A stretch of DNA of 64,000 nt, from NCBI GenBank assembly GCA_026419785.1, contig JAODTK010002965.1, positions 206,001 through 270,000 of the forward strand, written 5' to 3'. The notes below the pieces were generated by a model. That model saw nothing but the letters and a program-made list of their open reading frames with translations. It was not told the DNA's origin and made no database searches. The DNA is from Sclerodactyla briareus. Lineage: Eukaryota; Echinodermata; Holothuroidea; Dendrochirotida; Sclerodactylidae. Shown here piece by piece: positions 55,444 to 64,000 of the stretch (position 1 is the stretch's first letter; each line of letters begins with the position of its first letter). Both the position numbers and the translations under genes were made by a program.

Positions 55444-56530
55444 CTACATTGGAAGAAAGAATCAGTATTGTAAGAGGGGGACGCAGATCGGTCTGTTATC
55501 AAATCAGAGCTCTAATGGTGTCTTCCAAGTTGGGGTACAATTTTTCCCCTTTGTTCATTTTTCGTCTTGTATGAATGGAAAGGATAGGCTATACCTGTGG
55601 ACCAGTTGTATCCTACAATAGCCCCAGCCATCCAACAATGAGATTACGCAGAATAGGTTCCGAAAGCGACTGCTCCAAGCCCACTACACTTTTTTCGAAC
55701 AGTGCGGTTGCAATAAAATCCCAAACCCACTGCCGCTAGTGACCGGCAGATTCTTTCTACGAGGGTCATAAAATCTTCGGAGGACAGAGTCGCCAAGAGT
55801 CTCAACCACCAGGACAATCTTGTCTTTTATCTTTTACTCCCAGCATGTTGTCGGTCGTTAACAGTGGCATAGATCGGCCATACACAGCTTTACGTCATAG
55901 CAAGGAAGGGCAGATTCTCTCTGGGGCGACGTTTGCCTCATGGATGCTCCTTAATGAATGATGCTGGTTTGTGGATTCTATTTTTGTTGGGAGGGGGGGG
56001 GGCCTTTGTCTACCTGCAAGGCCTGTACAACCCACTATTGGCATGAGCCACCCACACCCATGCTGGAACGTGATTGCACTACTTGGGTTGAAGTTATTAC
56101 ATACACATTAGTACTGGTACCTTTCGTATCCACCTAATGCTAGACCTAGAATCTGTCACCGCAGCTCGCATACAATTTTAGATTAGCACAAACTATGTAT
56201 TACTGATACAATGTTACACATACAAATTCAAGCCTTGTGGCTGGTGTAGTTGACAAGGGGACATTTTTCCTCATTTTTACATGCATTTGCCTGCTTGCCT
56301 TCTCAGTTGGTTTTGGATGTGCTGTAATTCATTCCACAGGGACGTGTAGCCTATGTAGTCTCCTGGCAAGGGTGAATGTATTATCCAATCTTTTTCAACA
56401 TCTACTCTTTAAACCTGTGCCTACCATGCTGTGCAGTGTGCAGACCCCATTAAACATTTGCATACTGTAGGACCAAACATAACATAGTACATGCCTGGGG
56501 CATCAGGAAAATTGACAGCACACAGGACGG
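55444..56530. other. Probable WDR59 5' intron
   Basis: No exon for the N-terminal blade was recognised. A G-run occurs at 55990-56000. A plus-strand frame at 56237-56470 has a hydrophobic stretch but no recognised family. Confidence 0.5.
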
Positions 56531-56534
56531 TGTT

Positions 56535-57325
56535 GAAGTGTGGAGATCAATGAGTGTAACTCAAAGAGTGCAAAACTATGAGTGCAACACTGTCAGTGCA
56601 GCAAAGTGAGTGCAACACTGTGAATGCAACACTGAGTGCAATACTGTGTGCAACACTGAGTGCAACACTGTTAGTGCAACACTGAGTGCAACACTGTTAG
56701 TGCAACCCTGTGTGTACACCACTGAGTGTGAAAATTGTGCATGTAACACTGAGTGGAACACTGCATGCAAACACTTTTAGTTCAACACTGTGCATGCAAC
56801 ACTGAGTTCGACACTGAGTGCAACACTGAGTGCAATACTGTGTGCAACACTGAGTACAATTCTGTTAGTGCGACACTGTGAGTGTGATGCTGTGAGTGCA
56901 ACACTGTTAGTGCAACACTGAGTGCATTACTGTGAGTGCAACACTGAGTGCAATACTGTGTGCAACACTGAGTGCAACACTGTGCATGCAACACTGTGAG
57001 TGCAACACTGTGAATGCAACACTGAGTGCAACACTGAGTGCAACACTGTGAGTGCAACACTGTTAGTGCAACACTGAGTGCAACACTGAGTGCAACACTG
57101 AGTGCAACACTGAGTGCAACACTGTGAGTGCAACACTGTTAGTGCAACACTGAGTATGACACTGTACGTGAGTGCAACCTCGAAGCGAACACTGAATCCA
57201 ACACTGCGCATGCAACACTGTGAGTGCAACACTGTTAGTGCAACACTGAGTGCAACACTGTGAGTGCAACACTGTGAATGCAACACTGAGTGCAACACTG
57301 TGAGTGCAAGCCGGTGAGTACAGCA
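56535..57325. repeat. Minisatellite (GTGCAACACTGA)n, about 790 bp
   Basis: Units of 12, 14 or 17-18 bases (GAGTGCAACACT, GTGAGTGCAACACT, GTTAGTGCAACACT) alternate in higher-order groups. On the minus strand the array stays open in three frames because the units lack stops there. It encodes Cys/His/Ser/Val-rich repeats, probably without function. Confidence 0.95.
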
Positions 57326-59340
57326 CTGTTCTTTAAAAGATAGCTCAGACTACAGCCATAAATGAGACATGCTCATATGTAGCTGGGGTTGTATTTGGTT
57401 GGTAATCAATATTTGTGTCTAATAGACTATACAGTACACAGACTGATACAGTTACAAACAAGAGTGCCAATGGCACAGTAGCTCACCTATCAATTTGACC
57501 AGGTTGATGTGTATGATATGTGAATAAGTTTTGAACCTGCAACTTTTGATTATAATACATTTCATCAGTCAAAAATAGGCCTAATAGGTAAAATACCAAG
57601 TTTCATCATTATCCAAACTAATTCTGCAGAAAGTGAAGCCAACACAAATGTTCTAACCAAAAAGGAGTTGAGCTGTTAGACCATTTGAACAAAATGGCTT
57701 AAAATTTCCCTCTAGTTGGCTTCGACCTCAAATTCTGAACAACCCATATTGACCCTTGGTCACTCGGTATATGCAGTAACCAAAATTCATGATAATCTGA
57801 TTCATTCTATAATAGCTGTAGAAGCTGGAACTTACTGGCCCAAACGGGCAAAATTGACCCTTAGATGACCTTTGACCTTGAATTCTCAACACCTCATAAG
57901 TACCATTTAATAGTCAATGATTATATAGCCCAACTTTCAATGATCGTTCAATCGTCTCCATATGAAAAGAAGCCACTTCACCTTTGGAGGAGATGGTCAA
58001 AATCTACCCCTAGATGAGCTTTGACCTAAAATTTCTGAACAACCCAAAAGTATTACTGGCCAAGATTACTCTGAACAATTCCATTGATCATCCATTCTAT
58101 TCCATAGCTCTAGAAGACAGCAACTTGGCCATTTGAACAAGATGGCTGAAATCAACCCCTACAGTAGATGTATCTCTGACATCAAATTCTTGAACACCCG
58201 AGAGTACTACTGTCAAATGAATAACACTGACCAACTTTCATGGTCAGCCAATCCAATCTCTGGCTAATGAAGCATTTTGTTCGTTCATTCTGAGAAATGC
58301 ACAAAATTAAAGTGGTTTGTGAATCTGTGAACATCAAATACTTACCCCTTATCGACCCCGCCCCTCAATTATGCCATATATTGAGCATCTGACAAATTGC
58401 AGCATCGGTCTGGCAACCTCCATCTGCCTCCTCTTTTGAAAGGTCTAGGCGTATGGCCAGTTGAAAAAACTTGAAGAAGTTGGTTTAGCTCAATTTGAGC
58501 AAGTTAAAGATGGAAATCTGAGAGTTTTTTTTATAGCCAAAATGCTAGACAAGCAGACACTTTGTCTGGCAAAATGAGAAGGACGAGGGGGTGCCAGGAC
58601 CGGTATGGTTGAAATTGCCAGAATGCTCAATATATGGCATAACTGGGGTGCGGGGTCGATGAGGATTGAGTTGAGGCAGTGAAATAGATTCACCTTTTTG
58701 GCAAAAAAATACCCCTAGATGACCTCCGACCTCAAATTCATGAACACCCCGATGTCCATTGGTCACCGGGGGGGGATATTTAATACTGACCAAGTTGATG
58801 AACATCTGACTTGAACTGTAGGAGGAGAAGCTGCTTGTCCTTTTGAACAAAATGGCCGACACAACCCGTAGATACCTGTTGCCCTAAAATGTACAATTAG
58901 TCACCAATTATACTGACCAGTTTCATAAACATCCATTCTTTAACTGAGTATGTACCACTGGTCAATAATAATATGACCCACTATCAGGGTCATTTTAATT
59001 CAATCTCTGAGAGAAGAAGCATTTTGTTCGTTCGACCCCAAAATTACCATTTTGGCGAAAAACCCTAGAGACCAATGAACTCAAATACCTGAAAACACCA
59101 GTATGTACGATTGGTCAATTGATAATTACTGATGAAGTTTCATGAAATCCATTTTTTAACTGTAGGGAGCAAAAAAAAGCATTGGCAATTTTTTACAAAA
59201 TGACCAAAAATGACCCATATACCTTTGACCTCAACTTCATGAACACCCAGATGCCCCTCCACTCAGTGATCATTGTGACCGTGTTTCAATATGATTGACC
59301 TTACACTGTAGGAGGAGTAGCAATTCACTCACTGTTGAAC
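57326..59340 (+). repeat. Diverged tandem repeat with TGACCTTTGACCT motifs
   Basis: About seven or eight diverged units of 220-280 bp share CCAAGTTTCAT or similar, GAAGCCACTT, AAAATGACCCCTAGATGACC, TTTGACCTCAAATTCTGAAC and ACCACTGGTCA-type blocks. They resemble the units at 61240-62720 and may have a common origin. Confidence 0.75.
58341..58665. repeat. Inverted repeat inside the diverged array
   Basis: CTTATCGACCCCGCCCCTCA and TTATGCCATATATTGAGCAT at 58341-58400 face their reverse complement at 58610-58665 (ATGCTCAATATATGGCATAA). The similarity continues through GGTCTGGCAACC versus GGTCCTGGCACC. Arms are about 100 bp and the spacer about 110 bp. The start of the arm (CCCCTTATCGACC) also occurs at 63691 and, with one extra T, at 63967. 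Confidence 0.75.
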
Positions 59341-60550
59341 AGATAGAATGGTACATACCGCATAATTTGTAATAAACGCCCCCGGGGGGGGGGGGGCATT
59401 GCATTTTGATAAGAGGGACGTTTCTATTAAAGGGTTGATATTTTAAAACGTACCGGTTTATGAAAGGGTCTGCAGTCGATCCACGAGTGCCTGGAAGGAA
59501 AACCCTGTACACAGCTAGCACAGGTTTTGCTGTGTACCATTGGCCCGTGTTGTTTCTAGAAAGTTCTTGTACGACCGTGCTAAATGCATGGCATGGCATT
59601 GATTAAAACTTCTCCAGCATGCGAGTACCTTGTATGTATGTCGATTGTTTCATTGGACTTGTTGATTTGCCCGAATGGAAATTAGCCTACGTTGAAAGGT
59701 AATTCTTCATTTGTATTTTTATTGGCACTTACAAGAAGTATTATTTGCTTTCTTTTTGAGACGTACACAAATTGGCTTGACAATCGTGATCACTCGAGCA
59801 GATTGAGTTTGCGGATTCAAAATTCATGTAGGTCGCAGCTAGGATTAATGTTATCTGTGATATTCGGTAAAAAAAGGGGGGGGGCATATTACAGGGGGGG
59901 GCTTCTATTACCGATTATACGGAGACATACACAATGGGCTCACCAGCCTTCCAATGGTTCACTTAAGAAGAAAGGAATAGCATATCCAACAACTAAACTA
60001 GCATCATTTGAGCATATAGGTAGGGTACAAAGTCCAGAACTGCACATTGGTGTATGTTAGCCTGGACTGTCTGGTTACTTTTGCAGATAGACATCACTAT
60101 AGTTATCACCAATAGGAGACAGCACACACCAATAGCATAAAGCATACAAATATAGTTGTAATATGAAGTGTGCCAACATCCACCTTCAGGAAAAACAGCA
60201 CATCAAGACCACTCAACTCCTGCCTAATGAAACTAGAAGAATTCTAATCAGGAATTGTCGATAATATGATGTTAGCTTCATGGTTCCTGATTTTGTGGAG
60301 TGATAGACTAAAATGCACAATCATCAACAGCTTTGTTCAAAGTTCTAGTCCTCATTCATCCCAGATATAATATGCAGATAATCAGAGCGTGTACAAAGAC
60401 CCAATTACAGTAGTTAATTGCTGATGATAATTATACACTACAGCGATAGCAAAGTCAAGTTGGAATGTGAATCTGTGGGGATTTCCACTCGGCCGTGATA
60501 CATCTAGCCTCACCTTACTCTTCCTGGGAACACAGAATGGCTCACCACCG
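59341..60550. other. Unassigned, with G-run repeats
   Basis: G-rich runs at 59384-59396 and 59875-59903 lie in the context TTATTACAGGGG or ATTACAGGGG, resembling short dispersed pieces with runs of G. A 122-codon plus frame at 59692-60060 is unrecognised. Confidence 0.5.
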
Positions 60551-60554
60551 CCGG

Positions 60555-61085
60555 CAAATAATCAAGCTTGACAATATCAAAGCTCAGCCGTCTGCGGGAG
60601 GGAAGAGGAAGAACAATCCAAGAATTGTACAGAGCAGCAGTAAGGTGGATAATCAAGCATGACAATATCAAGCTTAGCCGCCTGTGGGGAGGGGGGGGGG
60701 GGGGGGGGGGGAGAAGAAGGGGAGGGGGGGGGAGAAGAAGGGGAGGGGGGGAGAAGAAGGGGAGGGGGGGGGGGGGAGAAGAAGGGGAGGGGGGGGGAGA
60801 AGAAGGGGAGGGGGGGAGAAGAAGGGGAGGGGGGGGGAGAAGAAGGGGAGGGGGGGGAGAAGAAGAACAATCCAAAGTATTGTATTGAGCAGTGGTAAGG
60901 TGGATAATCAAGCATGACAATATCAAAGCTCAGCCTCCTGCGAGGAGAGAACGAGAGAGAACAATCAAGAATCGTATAAAGCAGCAGTAAGGTGGATAAT
61001 CAAGCTTAACGATATCAAAGCTCAGCCACCTGCAGGAGGGGAAGAGGAAGAAAAAATCTAAAGAATCGTATGGAGCAGTTGTAAG
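60555..61085 (+). repeat. Four-unit tandem repeat with an expanded purine tract
   Basis: GATAATCAAGCATGACAATA and TATCAAAGCTCAGCC start units at about 60560, 60650, 60904 and 60990. The second unit contains a 60687-60864 tract of G runs and GAAGAAGG (all purine on the plus strand) where the others have only GGGAGGGAAGAGGAAGAA or similar. The tract therefore grew inside one unit. Confidence 0.9.
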
Positions 61086-61089
61086 GTCA

Positions 61090-62720
61090 GAAAAGAACTA
61101 GAGCCACCAATGGGGCTGTAGCTCAACCACACATACATACCAGACAATGGGTAAAAGGTTCAAGATCATGAGCCAAGAAGGCAGAGTTCATCAATGGCCG
61201 ATTTGTTGCCCCTGTAACAACTTTTGACATAGATCTTCATATGCCACAGATGTCAATAGCAGTCAATAAACCATTGTTACTCAGTTTGGTCAACGTTCAC
61301 AAAGATGACCAATTGAGAGAGAAAAAGGGAATTTCACTGAGTGGCCTATTGTGTCCCTTTAATGGCAACCGATGACCTTGACCTTCAGAAGGTCAAAGAT
61401 GTCCCAAGGTTGATGAACATGGGTCCAAGTTTGATCAACATCCATGAAGAATGATGTTGCTTCTTTTCATCAGATGTTACATCAGATGTTTTAATTCTAA
61501 TGACACTATAGGATGTTGCGTCCAAAATCGGCTGAAAAGGGGAACACTTTCTGCAGTTTCAAAAATCTAATGTACTTGGTAGGAGGAGATACATTTGGAA
61601 ATTATACACATAATGACCTATATTGCCCCTTTAATGACCTTTGACCCTGACCTTCACAAAGTCAAACATGTCCCATTGGTCAATTAACATTGTGTCCAAG
61701 TTTGGTCGACATCCGTCACGAGAATTATGTTTAGGGGCCAAAAAGGCAATTGTTGACACACTGGATAGAGTAGATAGGCTGTAGAGCCCAATTAGTGGAT
61801 TCTCGGACCAAAAACTATTGAAAAGCCTGAGTTTTATGCCAGTTCCATCATTATATCGAACAATTAGCACTGTGCACCAAAATATGTAGGAGGCGAAGCA
61901 ATTTATGTGATTGCACATGATGGGTCCTCGGGCCACACTGGGTCTCAAGTGCAAAGTTCCTGAGAACCTTGAAGGTACGGAATTAGACCGTCATTATGAC
62001 TGAACACCAACACTGACTTGTGCAGCAAGTTTGGAGGAAGCATTTGTGGATTTAACATGACGGGCCCTAGAGCCCACATTTGGCCTTGAGCCAGAATATC
62101 GCAAACACCCCGTGATGGACCCACTCACTAAGGAGTATTACATTAACTTTAAAGAAAATCAATTGTAACTTGTGTGAAGAGATGCTTTCAAGTACCACTG
62201 TGTGAACTTCCATGGAATTCCAACTTAAATGGGCCATCGAGCCCAAGTGGGACCTTGAATAAAAGAATTCCTGTACACCCCGGATGTACGACTGTTAGTA
62301 CGCATCATTATGACCAAATTCAGCACCTGTGCACCAAAACTTGTAAGAGGAGGGCATTTTGGCATTATTTCCACCTGATGGCCCCTCGGCCCACACTGGG
62401 CCTGGGTCCTACATTCCTGATCCACCCGGTAAGGTATGGCTATTATACCATCATTATTACCGAACATCAGCATGGTGCAACTAAAATTTGTATGAGATAC
62501 AAGAGTTTGCAGTATTTCATAAGATGGACCCTAGCCCGGGGGGGGACACATTCCTGAACATCTCCAATGGCCCCCTACCCAATGACCATTAAATGTAACT
62601 TCGAAGAATCAATTGGAGCCTGTTTAGGATATGCCATTTCAAAGAGCACAATTGTGTGAAATATCATAACGTGGCCTTGGGCCCATTCAGACAGTGGACC
62701 AAAAAATCCTGAAGACCCCA
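61090..62720 (+). repeat. Diverged repeat region, 61.1-62.7 kb
   Basis: Units of roughly 250-300 bp share TGACCTTTGACCCTGACCTT, CCAAGTTTGATCAACATCC, GGCCCACACTGGGCCTGG and CACTTTGTGCACC-like blocks. A (TGTATC)n stretch lies at 62725-62745. No gene was recognised. Confidence 0.6.
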
Positions 62721-62759
62721 AGTATCTGTATCTGTATCTGTAAGGATACTGTCCAACGC

Positions 62760-64000
62760 TCCATGTGGAGCCCAACGGACAGGAACAGGTGGGTGCCGGG
62801 CAAGATCTCAGTCCCGCTTCATCTTCTTGAGATGCTCCAATAACCTGATCTTGAATATAACTGTATCTGTGATGATGGGTACTGCCTGTGGCACTTTATT
62901 CAGTCAACATAGTTTGTTGGCCAGGGGCGTATTTATAACTATCCTTGTTGCGGCTAGCTGTCCTGTAGGTCGTTTAAGTGATGTGTCCGAAAGGACCTGG
63001 AGGGTGGCAAAAAGAGGTCGTCAACCGGAAGAGGCAAAATACCAAGCCGTGCCTTCTTCAGAATATCATTCTACTGCATTTCTTCTGTCTTTTCAAAGAG
63101 TCCACCCAGGTCAACAAGCTTGGCACCAACACTGCTGGATCTTTCGTATCATTGGTGACCAAGCGCCCGCCCGGCGTTGCACGCCATCTCTAATTTTGTT
63201 AACAAGGTCATTATAGATAGGATCCCACGAGAGGCATGCCCCCAAGGTGGACAAACAGAAATAACCACAAAAAAAAAAAAAAACAAGAAAAAAACAAACA
63301 AGAAACGAATGCCATAGAGCTGTTTGGTTAATTTCTTTAGTACAAGGAAACAACTTCTTTTAATGAACCTATTTGTTTTTTAGCCGTCCCGTGATTCGAT
63401 TGGATGTGGGTAGCCAGTATGTGGAGGTTGTTAGTTATATCAACACCCATCTAAGCTAAATGACATTTGGTTTTCACCCAGCAGATTACCTCCGAGTTTC
63501 TAGTTTTAAATAATTTTTGGCTACGAGCATGGGTAAGCCACATCACAAAACATTTGGGTTGAAGTGTACTGCCACTCCTTTGCCACTTAGTCAAGTAATC
63601 AAGGTCCTGTTGGAGTTGGGCATTATCATACTTCTTAAGGATTCTACAAAACAGTCCGGGTTGGTGAATCTGTTAGCCTATGAATACGTACCCCTTATCG
63701 ACCATCAACTGCCACTCATATGCTACCGATGTCTGGCATTTTAACATAGTACCGGGTGGCCACTCCATCGCCCTTCTCTTTTTTCCAGGCTAAGGCGTCC
63801 CTGCATTCTCGAGGGGTTACCCCGGAAGCGAATGTTTGCCTCCTGCGACACCGGGGAGCGTGAAGGGATGGATTGGTGGGGCTGTCGTATAAGGTGTAAG
63901 TATCATAGGCTTCACAGTATTCCAAACCCGTACTGTGTTGTAGATCATTTCACCTACTCTACTTACCCCTTTATCGACCATGCACCATTCTAGCACAGGG
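62760..64000. other. Right end, unassigned
   Basis: Overlapping frames of 60-130 codons occur on both strands at 62827-63353, with a shared GC-rich patch (63160-63185). None is recognised. An A-run lies at 63269-63283. CCCTTATCGACC recurs at 63692 and, diverged, at 63967. The start of WDR59 was searched for here without success. Confidence 0.4.

Noticed and set aside
56576-57326. Cys/His-rich repeat proteins on the minus strand
   Set aside because: Explained by the GTGCAACACTGA minisatellite, open in several frames at once.
60510-60926. Proline/serine-rich 138-codon frame (minus) and its Gly-rich plus-strand counterpart
   Set aside because: Direct translation of the purine tract; no independent coding evidence.

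Overview
The window looks like a stretch of a marine invertebrate nuclear genome. Support for this comes from exons with GT..AG introns, tRNA-derived SINEs, non-LTR retrotransposon fragments, minisatellites, (CA)n tails and long G runs. An echinoderm, perhaps a sea urchin, is my best guess, but that is an inference from repeat style and not a proof. Many reading frames are broken by single-base shifts, and tandem copies differ by many small indels. This suggests a lightly polished long-read assembly.

One gene dominates. The minus strand carries at least 13 exons of a WDR59 orthologue (GATOR2 subunit, mTORC1 amino-acid signalling), running from 55443 down to 2557. I found them by reading the reverse strand against the known WDR59 protein order. 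The exons cover the WD40 propeller (from SNQ..HTRVI onward), the linker, the RWD domain and the segment after it. They include a 38-nt microexon at 24309-24346. Splice phases agree at most junctions. Four local defects (21570, 18584, the 18508/16743 junction, 2580) break the frame. The 5' exons with the start codon and the 3' exons with the C-terminal zinc region were not found and probably lie outside the window.

The intron between 55358 and 26574 is about 28.8 kb. It holds an approximately 7.7-kb satellite (39.69-47.4 kb, unit about 310 bp) and a probable nested intronless reading frame of about 365 codons (36931-35830, minus strand, four one-base shifts). It also holds SINEs, LINE remnants, a 165-bp foldback palindrome and a low-repeat interval at 49.2-52.2 kb with unassigned open frames.

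Region by region: 1-0.84 kb, 30-bp repeats in opposed orientation; 2.5-14.3 kb, eight WDR59 exons with two tandem arrays (90 bp and a tRNA-like 87 bp unit) and two decayed partial exon copies; 14.4-26.6 kb, five WDR59 exons among dispersed repeats and a large inverted repeat (21.8-23.7 kb); 26.6-55.3 kb, the giant intron; 55.4 kb, one WDR59 exon; 55.5-64 kb, minisatellites, diverged tandem repeats and a purine tract with no recognised gene. No CRISPR array, prokaryotic gene or rRNA gene was seen.
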